A stretch of 60,835 bases of DNA from Komagataeibacter melaceti (GTDB lineage: Bacteria > Pseudomonadota > Alphaproteobacteria > Acetobacterales > Acetobacteraceae), in NCBI RefSeq assembly GCF_003403295.1, contig NZ_QUWV01000013.1, forward strand, positions 1 through 60,835. Direction: 5' to 3'. The position numbers and the translations under genes were made by a program. The stretch's first letter is position 1. The number at the start of each line of letters is the position of its first letter. The notes under the pieces were generated by a model. That model ran no database searches and was not told the DNA's origin. It saw only the letters and a list, made by a program, of their open reading frames with translations. This document shows positions 8,907-19,087 of the stretch, one piece after another.

Positions 8907-10418
8907 ATGTCAGTAGATAGTATATCAGCCGCCCCCCCGTTCAAGGCCCGCTATGGCAACTACATCGGTGGCAAGTGGGTCGCCCCTGTCGAAGGTCATT
9001 ACCTGACCAATACGTCCCCCGTTGATGGCCGCGTGCTGTGCGAAGTGCCTGCCTCCACCGCAGCCGATGTGGAGCTGGCCCTTGATGCCGCGCACAAGGC
9101 CAAGGCCGCATGGGGTGAGATGGCGCCGGCTGATCGTGCGCTGATCCTGCTCAAGGCCGCGGATATCATGGAAAAGAACCTCGACCTGCTGGCGCGGGCC
9201 GAGACATGGGACAACGGCAAGCCCATCCGTGAGACGCTGACCGCCGATATCCCGCTGGCCATTGACCATTTCCGTTACTTCGCAGGCTGCATCCGCGCAC
9301 AGGAAGGCACGCTGAGCGAAATCGACGCCACCACCATCGCCTACCATTTCCATGAGCCGCTGGGCGTCGTGGCGCAGATCATTCCGTGGAACTTCCCGCT
9401 GCTCATGGGTTCGTGGAAGCTGGCGCCCGCACTGGTTGCCGGTAACTGCGTGGTCATGAAGCCTGCCGAAAGCACGCCCGCATCCATGCTGGTGCTGATG
9501 GAACTGATCGGTGACCTGTTCCCGCCCGGAACGCTGAACATCGTCAACGGCCTTGGCAGGGATGTGGGTGCCGCCCTGTCCAACAGCGACCGTATCGCCA
9601 AGATCGCGTTCACCGGCTCCACGCCCACCGGCAAGATGATTGCCCATGCGGCGGCTGAACACCTGATCCCGGCCACGCTGGAACTGGGTGGCAAGTCCCC
9701 CAACATCTTCTTTGCCGACATCATGGACCATGATGACGATTACCTGGACAAGGCGATCGAAGGCTTCACCATGTTCGCCCTCAACCAGGGCCAGATCTGC
9801 TCGTGCCCCAGCCGTGCGCTGGTTCATGAATCGATCTATGAAAAGTTCATGGAACGTGCGCTGCCCCGCATCAAGGCCATCCGTCAGGGCAACCCGCTTG
9901 ACCCCAACACCATGATGGGTGCGCAGAACTCGGCCGGGCATCAGGAAAAGATCCTGTCCTACATCGACATCGGCAAGGGCGAAGGCGCCGAACTGCTGAC
10001 CGGTGGCGGCCGTCCGGACCTTGGTGGTGACCTGAACAAGGGGTGCTATGTGCAGCCGACCGTGTTCAAGGGCAACAACAAGATGCGCATCTTCCAGGAG
10101 GAAATCTTTGGCCCGGTTCTGGCCGTGACGACCTTCAAGACGGAAGAAGAAGCGCTGGCCATCGCCAACGACACTCCCTTCGGCCTCGGCTCGGGTGTGT
10201 GGAGCCGTGACGCCAACACCTGCTACCGTATGGGCCGCGGGCTGGAAGCCGGTCGCGTGTGGATCAACTGCTACCACGTCTATCCCGCGCATGCGGCGTT
10301 TGGCGGATACAAGAAGTCCGGCATTGGCCGTGAGACCCACAAGATGGTGCTGGAACACTACCAGCAGACCAAGAACATGCTGGTCAGCTACAGCGACAAG
10401 AAGCGCGGCTTCTTCTGA
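8907..10418 (+). CDS. NAD(P)-dependent aldehyde dehydrogenase, acetaldehyde type
   Basis: 503 aa. It oxidises aldehydes to carboxylates in the cytoplasm. All family landmarks are in place: PWNFP at 160-164, FTGSTPTG at 235-242, general-base E259 in LELGGK and catalytic C298 in GQIC. The C-terminus is typical of the AldB/chloroacetaldehyde dehydrogenase group. ATG 8907 is preferred because GGAGA lies 9 nt before it and homology begins there; an in-frame upstream start at 8874 lies in AT-rich leader. Codon use is very biased to C/G-ending codons, as in abundant proteins. With the next gene, ndh, it would couple aldehyde oxidation to NADH re-oxidation, which fits the ethanol/acetaldehyde metabolism of acetic acid bacteria. 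Confidence 0.93.
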   Translation: MSVDSISAAPPFKARYGNYIGGKWVAPVEGHYLTNTSPVDGRVLCEVPASTAADVELALDAAHKAKAAWGEMAPADRALILLKAADIMEKNLDLLARAETWDNGKPIRETLTADIPLAIDHFRYFAGCIRAQEGTLSEIDATTIAYHFHEPLGVVAQIIPWNFPLLMGSWKLAPALVAGNCVVMKPAESTPASMLVLMELIGDLFPPGTLNIVNGLGRDVGAALSNSDRIAKIAFTGSTPTGKMIAHAAAEHLIPATLELGGKSPNIFFADIMDHDDDYLDKAIEGFTMFALNQGQICSCPSRALVHESIYEKFMERALPRIKAIRQGNPLDPNTMMGAQNSAGHQEKILSYIDIGKGEGAELLTGGGRPDLGGDLNKGCYVQPTVFKGNNKMRIFQEEIFGPVLAVTTFKTEEEALAIANDTPFGLGSGVWSRDANTCYRMGRGLEAGRVWINCYHVYPAHAAFGGYKKSGIGRETHKMVLEHYQQTKNMLVSYSDKKRGFF

Positions 10419-10458
10419 TCCGCTGATGGGGTGAAAGCCCCAGGCCCATAAGGCATGG

Positions 10459-10496
10459 CATGGCGGTCGGGCTGGTTTACCGGGTCGGCCGCCATG
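10459..10496 (+). terminator. Hairpin between aldehyde dehydrogenase and ndh
   Basis: CATGGCGG (10459-10466) and CCGCCATG (10489-10496) can form an 8-bp stem with a 22-nt loop. No T run follows, so it is more likely an mRNA-processing or attenuating hairpin than a full terminator. Confidence 0.3.
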
Positions 10497-10622
10497 GCGT
10501 ATTGCCGGGGCCGTTCGTGTATGGCCCGACACTAGAACAGTTTTCGGTATTTCAGGATATGCGACAGGGTTTTCCCTACGGGACCGGAACACTGTGCGAC
10601 AGAAGTAAAAAAGAGGCATAGG

Positions 10623-11903
10623 ATGGCACAAAAGTTTCGGGTTGTAATTGTTGGGGGCGGTATTGCCGGTCTGGCGCTGGCAACCCGGCTGGGTGATTCA
10701 ATCGGCAAATCGGGCCGTGCGGAAATCACGCTGGTTGACAAGAGTTTCGCCCATGTATGGAAACCGATGCTCCACTGCTTTGCAGCGGGCACGGCCGCCA
10801 ATGAGAACGACCGCATCAGCTTCCTGTCGCAGGCCAGTCGCCATCATTTTGAATTCTGGCCCGGCGAGATTTCGGGCATGGACCGCAAGGCCAAGACCAT
10901 TACGCTTGCCCAGGTTATCGCGCCCACGGGTGAGGTGGTGCTGGATGAGCGCAAGCTGGAATATGACGCACTGGTGCTGTCCATTGGCAGTTGCGCCAAT
11001 GATTTTGGCACTCCCGGTGTGGCCAAGCACTGCCTGTTCATTGACAACCTTGTGGATGCCAGCGGCTTTAATGACCGTTTCCGCACTGAACTGCTCAAGG
11101 CCTTTGGCAATAACGAGCAGCTTGATATCGCCATTGTGGGCGGTGGCGCCACCGGCACGCAGCTTGCGGCTGAACTGCACAAGGCGCTCGATCTTGCCTC
11201 GCTCTACAGCTTTGGCAAGAAGCCGCCCAAACTGAACATTACCCTGCTTGAAGCCGGTCCCCGTATCCTGCCTGCCTTCCCCGAGGCGGTATCCGCCGCC
11301 GCGCAGAAGGAACTTGAGGCGATCGGCGTGAGTGTGAAGACATCCGCCATGGTCAGTGGTGCCGATGAAAAGGGCTTCATGCTCAAGGACGGCACGCGTA
11401 TTCCCGCAACGCTGCGTGTCTGGGCGGCGGGCGTGAAAGCACCTGAAGTCACGCGCAAATTCGGTGAACTGAAACTGTCGCGTTCCGGCCAGCTTGAAGT
11501 CCGCCCGACACTGCAGCTTGTCGAGGATGACAGCATCTTCGCCATGGGCGACTGCGCCTTCATCGCGGACAAGCCGGTAGCCCCCACCGCACAGGCGGCC
11601 CGCCAGCAGGCCCATCATCTGGCCCGCCACTTGCCCGCATGGATCAATGGCCGTGCGGTTCCGCCTTTCAAATTCTCCAACAAGGGCGCGGTTGTGGCCC
11701 TGGGTGATTACAATGGCTGGGGTACCTTTCCCGGTGGCAAGGTATTCGGTGGTGGCTGGCTGCGTGGCATCAGCGCACGCATGGTCCATCTGATGCTGTA
11801 TCGCCAGCACCAGTTCGAGATCTATGGACCGTTCCGGGGCATGATATCCTGCCTTGTGGACTGGCTGGATGTTTTTGTCCGCCCATCCGTGCGTCTGGAC
11901 TGA
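10623..11903 (+). CDS. ndh: Type II NADH dehydrogenase (NDH-2)
   Basis: 426 aa. This single-subunit, non-pumping FAD enzyme transfers electrons from NADH to ubiquinone at the inner face of the membrane. The N-terminal FAD Rossmann motif VVIVGGGIAG is at about 7-16 and a second, NADH-binding GGGATGTQLAAELH around 165. The flavin-family motif FAMGDCAF is near 305. The C-terminal region contains the hydrophobic/amphipathic membrane-contact helices usual for NDH-2. AGAGG and AGG lie just before the ATG. It is downstream of the aldehyde dehydrogenase and ends at a strong terminator. The window also encodes proton-pumping complex I, so the cell has two alternative entries for NADH electrons. Confidence 0.92.
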   Translation: MAQKFRVVIVGGGIAGLALATRLGDSIGKSGRAEITLVDKSFAHVWKPMLHCFAAGTAANENDRISFLSQASRHHFEFWPGEISGMDRKAKTITLAQVIAPTGEVVLDERKLEYDALVLSIGSCANDFGTPGVAKHCLFIDNLVDASGFNDRFRTELLKAFGNNEQLDIAIVGGGATGTQLAAELHKALDLASLYSFGKKPPKLNITLLEAGPRILPAFPEAVSAAAQKELEAIGVSVKTSAMVSGADEKGFMLKDGTRIPATLRVWAAGVKAPEVTRKFGELKLSRSGQLEVRPTLQLVEDDSIFAMGDCAFIADKPVAPTAQAARQQAHHLARHLPAWINGRAVPPFKFSNKGAVVALGDYNGWGTFPGGKVFGGGWLRGISARMVHLMLYRQHQFEIYGPFRGMISCLVDWLDVFVRPSVRLD

Positions 11904-11930
11904 CGGGTACAGACATAGAGTTTTCTTTAG

Positions 11931-11959
11931 CGCTGCCTGCTGTCAGGCAGCGTTTTTTT
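11931..11959 (+). terminator. Rho-independent terminator of ndh
   Basis: A perfect 9-bp stem, CGCTGCCTG and CAGGCAGCG, with a CTGT tetraloop is followed by seven T. It lies 28 nt after the ndh stop. Confidence 0.92.
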
Positions 11960-12431
11960 ATGCCCGTTACTTCAGGATAATGCCGGAGCCTGCATGATCC
12001 CTCTGCCAGCCGTCCATATGCCCGTTCAGGGGAAGATCGGGTGAGGGGGCAATTTCGTGGTAGCGGCACCATTCGTGCCACGGGTCATGACCCGGATTTC
12101 TTCCGCGCAGATGGGTGGACATGAACGCCAGCCATCAGCCGCGTTGCGTCACAATTGCCATAACGCAGGTTGCGATAAAGTGGGATGTCACGGCTGGCCT
12201 GCGGGTTGGGGGCCGGTTTACATCGGCTTTCAGTTCAGGATACATTTTTTTCCGGTTCGCATAGGCGGGCTATCTGAAGCTACAGCGCAACATCAGCAAG
12301 CTTGTACATGTCCGGGCCAGGTCCATTTTTGCAGGATTTTTCTTATCCGTACCTGCCCTGTCGCCATGCAGGTTTTTCGGCACGGTTTGCGCTGCTGGCC
12401 GTCCTTCCCCATTCTTTTTCTGAGTAAGATA
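11960..12431. other. Intergenic region upstream of acid phosphatase
   Basis: About 470 bp. The reading frame of the phosphatase stays open through much of it, but without family similarity, signal peptide or ribosome site. I see no RNA gene, repeat or convincing Pho box. Confidence 0.4.
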
Positions 12432-13304
12432 ATGACGCGATACTTCCCTCATGCTCCTGTCCTGCATGGCGATACCGGGCGGGGTGTGCCTGTAGCGCGG
12501 CGTGCATTGCCCGTGCTGGCGGCAGCAGCGATTTTTCTGGTCGGGGGAGCATGCCATGCGGCTGAACCGCTTTCCAACGTGCAGGATGAACCGGGTTATT
12601 TTACCGCCACCATCCCCGCGCCGGATGCAACAAAATACCTGCCGCCCCCGCCGCAGGCAGGCACGGTGCGGCAGGAAACCGATGATAAGGCCTTTACATC
12701 CACACGCGCGCAGGTGGGTAGCCAGCGCTGGGCACTGGCTACGTCCGATGCGGACCTGCATGAAAATGCGCTGCTCCATTCATTTTCCTGCGCCGCCGGG
12801 TTTGTGATTGATACCGCGCATGCGCCGCGCCTGACCGCCCTGATTCACAAGATGGACGTATCCGAAATCCCTGACATGCGCGCCAGCAAGGATTACTGGC
12901 ACCGTGCGCGCCCGTTTGTAGGGAACAAGGAACGGATCTGCACCGAGAATGATCGCGCGCATCTGGCCACGTCTGGCTCCTATCCATCCGGGCATACCAT
13001 GCTGGGCTGGAGTACGGCGCTTGTTCTGGCGGAACTGCTGCCTGACCGTGCAACGGAAATCCTGCAACGGGGCCGCGTATTCGGGGAAAGTCGCATTGTA
13101 TGCGGCGTGCATTGGGAGAGCGACGTGCAGGCCGGCTACATGCTTGGTACGGCCGAGGTTACAACCATGCATGCAAGCCCGGCTTTTCAGGCAGATATGG
13201 CGGGTGCGCGTGCGGAGCTTGATGCCCTGCGGCGTAAGGCGCCCCATCCCAAGGCTGCGACCTGCGCCAATGAGAACAGTGCGGCCACACATTCTCCCCT
13301 CTAG
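12432..13304 (+). CDS. Class A nonspecific acid phosphatase (PAP2 family), secreted
   Basis: 290 aa. This is a periplasmic phosphomonoesterase of the PhoN type, which releases phosphate through a phospho-histidine intermediate. The complete three-part signature is visible: KDYWHRARP (K-x6-RP), PSGH in SYPSGHTMLGW and SRIVCGVHWESD (SR-x5-H-x3-D). An N-terminal region with RR followed by a hydrophobic stretch (ALPVLAAAAIFLVGG) and CHAAEP looks like a signal peptide. I chose ATG 12432 because the signal peptide and homology begin there. It is monocistronic, closed by a palindromic terminator. With the phospholipase C gene nearby it suggests phosphate scavenging from organic phosphate. Confidence 0.9.
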   Translation: MTRYFPHAPVLHGDTGRGVPVARRALPVLAAAAIFLVGGACHAAEPLSNVQDEPGYFTATIPAPDATKYLPPPPQAGTVRQETDDKAFTSTRAQVGSQRWALATSDADLHENALLHSFSCAAGFVIDTAHAPRLTALIHKMDVSEIPDMRASKDYWHRARPFVGNKERICTENDRAHLATSGSYPSGHTMLGWSTALVLAELLPDRATEILQRGRVFGESRIVCGVHWESDVQAGYMLGTAEVTTMHASPAFQADMAGARAELDALRRKAPHPKAATCANENSAATHSPL

Positions 13305-13345
13305 AATCGCATGGGAAGAGGGAGACGAGACTTCTCGATTCGTGA

Positions 13346-13376
13346 ACGTGCCCGGCATGCCGGGCACGTCATTTTT
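13346..13376 (+). terminator. Terminator of the acid phosphatase gene
   Basis: A perfect 24-nt palindrome (arms ACGTGCCCGGCA and TGCCGGGCACGT, 13346-13369) is followed by CATTTTT. It sits 42 nt past the stop codon. Confidence 0.8.
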
Positions 13377-13419
13377 CCAAAAAACCGTCTAAAAATAAGA
13401 TTTAACAAAAACATAACAA

Positions 13420-13457
13420 AAGTTTTTGGGTGCCGCCTTTTTCCAAAAGGGCGGCAT
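13420..13457 (+). repeat. Dispersed hairpin repeat, copy A (GCCGCC type)
   Basis: AAAGTTTTTGGG is followed by a hairpin of TGCCGCCTTTTT (13431-13442) and AAAAGGGCGGCA (13445-13456). The same text occurs in reverse orientation at about 58973-59020, including the AACAAAAG-like flank. See copies B (19088) and C (58930). Confidence 0.75.
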
Positions 13458-13461
13458 TACA

Positions 13462-13686
13462 GATGCACTCCCAAACATGTTGGCCCGATCTTCTACAGGC
13501 TCGCGAGACTGTATTTTTGCAGCCAGATGTCGATGTGCGTCTGAGCATCCCTTGGGGATGTGCGCAGGCTTATGAAATCCGGATTGCGGCAGAGCGGATG
13601 GAATACAAACCGGTGGCGGTGATGTTCCGGTCCGATGATCCGGGCACCACGATAACGCCAATCCGCACGCTATTTATGCTCCAGTA
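13462..13686 (+). CDS. Small hypothetical protein or gene fragment
   Basis: 74 aa if it starts at ATG 13462, which has no clear ribosome site. The second half (about residues 22-70) reads like ordinary protein (DVRLSIPWGCAQAYEIRIAA), but I recognise no domain. It lies directly after a dispersed repeat and may be a fragment of a larger gene rather than an active one. Confidence 0.22.
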
Positions 13687-13920
13687 AACCTGTCCAGCGG
13701 TGTGGACGTGTTCCCCTGATTGTAGGGGGCGATTTTGGTGCGTGCAGCGCTGTTATCTCCTGATCTCAATGCAATGACCCATCCTGTTCTGGCCATAACC
13801 CGTTCATGGCGGATTTCCGGACATTCTGGCGTGCCTGTTTCCTGCATTTTTTTGTAATAGTTTAACGCAGTATCATATTGTTAATTTTTTAATAAACTTA
13901 AGTGAATTAAAAATGAAACA

Positions 13921-13941
13921 GAATTTATTCTGTATAAATTC
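13921..13941. promoter_or_regulatory. Inverted repeat in the TonB-receptor promoter
   Basis: GAATTTAT (13921-13928) and ATAAATTC (13934-13941) form a perfect 8-bp inverted repeat with a 5-nt spacer, 57 nt before the receptor ATG in AT-rich DNA. It has the geometry of a dimeric repressor or activator site. The regulator is unknown. Confidence 0.5.
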
Positions 13942-13998
13942 AATAAAGGATTTGATAGACGACCTGCATTAAGAATTAATGTGGAATAGCCCGTCGCA

Positions 13999-16374
13999 AT
14001 GAAGAAGTTTTTACTGTTAAGTGCTGTCTGGGTTTTTGCGTACGAGAGCCCGGCATTTGCTAAAGAAAAATCTGACAACCATCAGGAAGGGAAAAAACAG
14101 GCCGATCCGGCTGTAGCCAAAGCAAAAAAGCAGGACGACAAGACAAAAGAGAACGGCGAAAAAATTGCCGTTCTTTCCCGCCGGAAAGTGGCGGGCGGTG
14201 GCATGATGGTGCGGCATACGGCTGCTGAAACGGTCAGTTCGCTTTCGCATGACTACATCGCCATGCAGTCGCCCACATCAACCATCGAATCCCTTATCCA
14301 GACACTTCCTGGCGTTGTCTCCGCCAGTGAAGGGCCGCTGACCACATCCTTCTCAACCATCCATATCCGCGGCATGGCGCAGGCGGAAATTGGTGTCACG
14401 CTGGAAGGGATGCCCGCCGCCAACCCCTTTACGTACAGTACCTACACCCCGTCGCTCGTCGATAGCGAGAACATGGGGCAGGTCAATGTCATGCAGGGGG
14501 CGGTGGACATCAATTCACCGGTCTATAACGCCACTGGTGCTGAAGTCTCGGCTTCGATCCGGCGTCCTTCCAGCCACCAGAACATACATATCTCCTCCTC
14601 GGGCGGGTCTTACGGGACCAACAAGGATTTCATCCGTTATGATACGGGCGAAATCGGTCATTCCGGCGTGCGTGGTTTTGTCTCCGGTTCCTATTCCCGC
14701 AGTGACATGTGGCGTGGCGAGGGCGATATACGGCGCTGGCATGTGGATGCCGCACTGACGAAAAGCTGGTCGCCTGGCAATGAATCTGAGGCGATATTCG
14801 GCTTCACGCAGGCCGCACAGGGTGAATGGCTCTACCCATCACTGGCGAACTGGAAGACGTATGGCGTCAATTACGGCCTGAATAACCAGTATTACGCCGG
14901 GGATACGCACTATGTCGGCCTGAACGGCAAGAATACCGGGGCAATCTATGGCGCGCTGAAAAACCACTTCAGTTTCGGACATGGGCTGAGCCTTGATGCG
15001 GAAGCCTATTCCGTTGAGTTCCACGGCCCCTATTATTACGGGGAAAGCGTGCCCGTCTCGAACGGTTATGTCGGGTCAGAGAAATATTCACACCTAGATG
15101 ATTACAAGAATCTGCCGGGGTACAGCCCGAGCAACAGTAAACTGACATCTGTTGAAGTGTCGAACTGGTACACGATATCTTCCGGCCTGACACTGGTCGG
15201 GCACTGGAAGCACAAGTTCAATACACTGAACTTCAGCTATTGGTATTCTTATGCACAGGAAGCGGCTGACCAGCGCTTCTATCCCGTTAACAGCAGCGGG
15301 AAATGGAGTTCCCACAGTGCGCCGCTGACGGCAAACGGGGGAATTCCCATTGATGAAGATAACGAAAACGGCCTGCAGCAGCTCAGCAGCTTTGCCGTGG
15401 ATGACAAGATGTCGTTCTTCCATGATCGCCTGACCATTGATGGCGGCATCAGGATGGCGATGGTGAACCGCCAGTACACCCAGGACCTGACGGCCGTGAC
15501 AGCCAACAAGTCCATTCACAATGTATTCGTGCCCTCACCGCAGGTCCTGATCAGCTACCGCTTCAACCCGCGCCACCAGATCTATGTTAATGGCACAACG
15601 GGTTATCATCTTCCCGGCTCATTGAGTTCACAGCTTGCGACCTACAGTTATTCGACCGGCAAGGCTACGTCTCTGCCCATGTCGGACTACAAGCCGGAAT
15701 ACATGATTACCGAGGAAGTCGGCTATCGCTACAGCGGGCTGATGATGGCCAACCTTGCCGGGTTCCATTACAACGTCACGAACCATCAGGTCTCTGCCGA
15801 AAGTTATGAGCCGGGGTCAACGTCAACCATTTCCCAGTTGATCAACGCAGGCGGGATGGAAGCCTATGGCATCCAAGCCGAACTTGCCACGCATCCATGG
15901 CACCATCTGAGCTTCTATGCATCCGGCCAGTACATGCACACCAAGAATGGCAACAATATTGCCTATGAAGGTGACTATCTGGCGACCAAGGGAAAGCAGG
16001 AAGTCGGTGCGCCGAAATTCAGCGGGTCACTTGGCCTGACATATAATGACGGCGTCTGGTTCGGTAACTTCAACCTGCAGTACACCGACTCCCAGTATTC
16101 CACCCTCATGAACGACCAGAGCATTCCCAGCTATATAACGGCCAATCTGGGCGTGGGCAGGAACCTGCCGAAAGTGGGCAGGGTCGCGCCCAAGATCAAG
16201 CTGAACCTCATCAACCTTGGTAACGAACATTACCTGTCCTCGATGTATGGATATACGACCAACGCGACGACACAGCATGGCGTGGTGAGCGGAAAGAGCT
16301 TTTCGGGTTCGCAGCCGACTTACGTGATTGGTTCCCCGTTCGTCATCATGGCGACCCTTTCCGCTGATTTCTGA
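13999..16374 (+). CDS. TonB-dependent outer-membrane receptor
   Basis: 791 aa. A beta-barrel importer energised by TonB. A signal peptide (MKKFLLLSAVWVFAYESPAFA) is followed by a Lys-rich linker of about 35 residues, a plug domain (about 75-210: SLIQTLPGVVSASEG, IHIRGMAQAEIGVTLEGMP) and a 22-strand-type barrel. It ends in an aromatic residue (ATLSADF), as expected for barrel insertion. The start follows weak ribosome-site sequence but begins exactly at the signal peptide. The downstream gene encodes a secreted phospholipase C, so the ligand could be a product or co-substrate of that enzyme. No siderophore gene is near. Confidence 0.9.
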   Translation: MKKFLLLSAVWVFAYESPAFAKEKSDNHQEGKKQADPAVAKAKKQDDKTKENGEKIAVLSRRKVAGGGMMVRHTAAETVSSLSHDYIAMQSPTSTIESLIQTLPGVVSASEGPLTTSFSTIHIRGMAQAEIGVTLEGMPAANPFTYSTYTPSLVDSENMGQVNVMQGAVDINSPVYNATGAEVSASIRRPSSHQNIHISSSGGSYGTNKDFIRYDTGEIGHSGVRGFVSGSYSRSDMWRGEGDIRRWHVDAALTKSWSPGNESEAIFGFTQAAQGEWLYPSLANWKTYGVNYGLNNQYYAGDTHYVGLNGKNTGAIYGALKNHFSFGHGLSLDAEAYSVEFHGPYYYGESVPVSNGYVGSEKYSHLDDYKNLPGYSPSNSKLTSVEVSNWYTISSGLTLVGHWKHKFNTLNFSYWYSYAQEAADQRFYPVNSSGKWSSHSAPLTANGGIPIDEDNENGLQQLSSFAVDDKMSFFHDRLTIDGGIRMAMVNRQYTQDLTAVTANKSIHNVFVPSPQVLISYRFNPRHQIYVNGTTGYHLPGSLSSQLATYSYSTGKATSLPMSDYKPEYMITEEVGYRYSGLMMANLAGFHYNVTNHQVSAESYEPGSTSTISQLINAGGMEAYGIQAELATHPWHHLSFYASGQYMHTKNGNNIAYEGDYLATKGKQEVGAPKFSGSLGLTYNDGVWFGNFNLQYTDSQYSTLMNDQSIPSYITANLGVGRNLPKVGRVAPKIKLNLINLGNEHYLSSMYGYTTNATTQHGVVSGKSFSGSQPTYVIGSPFVIMATLSADF

Positions 16375-16573
16375 AAACGGATAGAACGGGGAGGGGAGCA
16401 TCATGACAGTCAGGCCCATGGACATGGCTGAGCGAAGGGCGGGGTTAGGCAAAATGCCTGCAATCCCGTGCACTCCCGCACGGCATCCGGCCCTTCCCCG
16501 TCAGGCCCAGAGCATTTTTGTATAAATATTGTTTTTCCGGGTTTAAATTCATATTCCCTTGCGCGAGCGAACA

Positions 16574-19078
16574 ATGACGACACGTAGAGATTTCCTGAAA
16601 TATGCCCTTCTGTCCGGTGCGGTCGGTTCGGCTTCAAGGCTGCCAGCTTCCATTAGCCGCGCATTCGCCATCGCGCCGGAGGTCGGTTCCACATGGCAGG
16701 ATGCCGAGCATGTCGTGATCCTGATGCAGGAAAACCGTTCATTCGACCATGTCTTTGGCACACTTCAGGGGGTACGCGGGTTTAACGACCCGCGTGTCAT
16801 GCGCCTGCCGGATGGAAGCCCGGCTTTTGTCCAGCGCAGTCAGGCGGGGGAGACCTATCTGCCGTGGCGGCTCAATATCCGTGACACGCGCATTACGTGG
16901 ATGGGTTCGATCCCCCATTCACGCGACAGCCAGGTCGATGCATGGAACAATGGTAGGCATGACAGGTGGATCGACGCCAAGAAGTCGCACCATAAGGAAT
17001 ATGCCAGCTACCCGATGACCATGGGTCATTACACGCGTGAGGACCTGCCATTCTATTACGCGTTGGCCGATGCGTTTACCGTCTGTGACCAGAATTACTG
17101 TGGTGCGATGACCAGCACCACGCCCAACCGCCTGCTGTTCTGGACGGGGACCGTGCGCGACAGGCAGGACCCGGCATCCAACGTCTATATGCGCAATGGC
17201 GAGATACTGGAGGGGGGGATGAAATGGACCACCTTCCCCGAGCGTCTGGAGCAGGCTGGCGTTTCATGGAAGTTCTACCAGAACGAACTTTCCCAGACCG
17301 GGGGCATGAGCCACAAGGAGCGCGGGTGGCTTTCCAATTTCGGCTGCAATGTTCTGGAGTATTTCGATCAGTATTCGGCCGCGGCCAATCCGGGGTTCAG
17401 CGTCTGGCTTGATGAGCGTATCAGCGACTGCCAGAAGCATATTGCCGGGCTGAACAATCAGGAAATGCTTGTCTCCGAGACACATGCCGAACAGCTTGCC
17501 GAGGCGCGTGCCCTGCTGGATGTGCTGACGCGCCGCCGCAAGCTGGCGAGTGGCGCTTCGGTGGAAAAACTGACGCCTGAGGAGCGCAGGCTGTTCGAGA
17601 AGGCCTTCGTCATCAACAGTGGCGACAAAAATTATCGCACGCTGGAAAAGCTGAAGTTCCATGATGGCAAAAAGACCATTCACATGGATGCGCCCAAGGG
17701 GGACGTGCTTTATCAGTTCCGTCAGGATGTGAAGAGCGGCAAGCTCCCGGCAGTGTCATGGCTGGCCGCGCCCGAGCATTTCTCGGACCATCCGACTTCG
17801 CCATGGTATGGCGCATGGTATGTTTCCGAAATCATGGACATCCTGACCGAGAACCCGGAGGTCTGGAAAAAAACGATTTTCATCATGACCTATGATGAAA
17901 ATGACGGGTATTTCGACCATTGCTGTTCCTATACCGCGCCGGACCCCAAACGGGCGGATACGGGCGTGTCATCGCACGGGATCGGACAGACAGGGCTGGA
18001 ATATACGACCGCGCAGGATGAAATAGACCGTGGCGTGCCCAAACGGCTGGCGCGCAGTGGGCCGATTGGCCTGGGCTTCCGGGTGCCGATGATCATCGCC
18101 TCCCCGTGGAGCAGGGGCGGGTATGTCAATTCCCAGCTATTCGAGCATACATCCACGCTGCGTTTTCTTGAGGCCTATGTTGAGGCGAAATTTGGCAAGA
18201 AAATCAGGGAAAGCAATATTTCGCCGTGGCGTCGGGCCATTAGTGGTGACCTGACTTCGTGCTTCCGCCCGTATGATGGCAGCATCCCGACCCTGCCGTT
18301 CCTGGAACGCGACGCCTATCTGCACACTGTGGAAGATGCCCGTGACCGGCCAATGCCGGGCGGCTTCCGGTCACTGGATACGGCCGAGATTACCGCCCTG
18401 CGTGATGATCCGGCAAAGCTGCGTGAGACGGTGCAGCAGGAAGCCGGCACCCGCCCTGCCTGCGCCCTGCCTTATGAGCCATATTGCAACGGCGGCGTAT
18501 CGGCGGATGGCAGGCGGAGTGTCATTCTCCTGCGCTCCGGGACGGGTATGTTTGGTGCCCGCTCCGCTGGCGTGCCGTTCAATATTTATCGCCATGGCGT
18601 GAAATCCGACAGCGGCATGCAGGCGGGCACCTATGCCGTGGCGGCGGGTGATACGCTCAATGTTTCCTTCCCCTTATCCGGTTTCGTGAACAGTGTTTAC
18701 GATCTGGATGTGCATGCGCCCAACGGATTTTACAGGCGCTACAAGGGGCTGAAGGGTGGCCTGCGCCTGCAGGTGGAATGTATCTACCTGCGCGGACCGG
18801 GAAAGGATCTGTGTCTGCGGATCAGCAACCACGGGCCGAAGGGTGTTGACGTGACATGCACACTGGCGGGACCGGGCACAACGCACGCCCTGCAAATTGC
18901 TGCTGGCCAGACGGTGGAAGTGCCATTTGATCTGGCGCAGAGCATGCTCTGGTACGATATTTCCCTGACCAGTCCGAACGAGCATGAATTTCTTTACCAG
19001 CTTGCCGGGCGCGTCGAGACCGGGCAGGCCGGGCGCACGGACCCTGCCATGGGCGCAGTTGCCCACGGGAAACAGTAA
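16574..19078 (+). CDS. plcC: Phosphocholine-specific phospholipase C family protein, Tat-exported
   Basis: 834 aa. It hydrolyses phospholipids to diacylglycerol and a phosphorylated head group outside the cytoplasm. The N-terminus is a Tat signal (MTTRRDFLKYALLSGAVGSA). The catalytic phosphoesterase domain starts with VVILMQENRSFDHVFGTLQG at about 38-57, and TYDENDGYFDH occurs near residue 440. Two C-terminal DUF756-like beta domains follow from about 640. An in-frame TTG 15 nt upstream is less likely than this ATG because the Tat signal begins here. It lies 200 bp after the TonB receptor and ends at a bidirectional-looking terminator. The exact head-group preference is not visible. Together with the acid phosphatase it fits phosphate acquisition. 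Confidence 0.88.
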   Translation: MTTRRDFLKYALLSGAVGSASRLPASISRAFAIAPEVGSTWQDAEHVVILMQENRSFDHVFGTLQGVRGFNDPRVMRLPDGSPAFVQRSQAGETYLPWRLNIRDTRITWMGSIPHSRDSQVDAWNNGRHDRWIDAKKSHHKEYASYPMTMGHYTREDLPFYYALADAFTVCDQNYCGAMTSTTPNRLLFWTGTVRDRQDPASNVYMRNGEILEGGMKWTTFPERLEQAGVSWKFYQNELSQTGGMSHKERGWLSNFGCNVLEYFDQYSAAANPGFSVWLDERISDCQKHIAGLNNQEMLVSETHAEQLAEARALLDVLTRRRKLASGASVEKLTPEERRLFEKAFVINSGDKNYRTLEKLKFHDGKKTIHMDAPKGDVLYQFRQDVKSGKLPAVSWLAAPEHFSDHPTSPWYGAWYVSEIMDILTENPEVWKKTIFIMTYDENDGYFDHCCSYTAPDPKRADTGVSSHGIGQTGLEYTTAQDEIDRGVPKRLARSGPIGLGFRVPMIIASPWSRGGYVNSQLFEHTSTLRFLEAYVEAKFGKKIRESNISPWRRAISGDLTSCFRPYDGSIPTLPFLERDAYLHTVEDARDRPMPGGFRSLDTAEITALRDDPAKLRETVQQEAGTRPACALPYEPYCNGGVSADGRRSVILLRSGTGMFGARSAGVPFNIYRHGVKSDSGMQAGTYAVAAGDTLNVSFPLSGFVNSVYDLDVHAPNGFYRRYKGLKGGLRLQVECIYLRGPGKDLCLRISNHGPKGVDVTCTLAGPGTTHALQIAAGQTVEVPFDLAQSMLWYDISLTSPNEHEFLYQLAGRVETGQAGRTDPAMGAVAHGKQ

Positions 19079-19087
19079 TTCTGGCCT

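Noticed and set aside
8925-10631. A 568-codon open frame antisense to the aldehyde dehydrogenase gene
   Set aside because: It results from strongly biased third positions on the other strand; no domain is visible and the sense gene is unambiguous. The same holds for long antisense frames over ndh (10698-11810), etfB/isomerase (27962-29542) and nuoG/nuoF (51261-53731).
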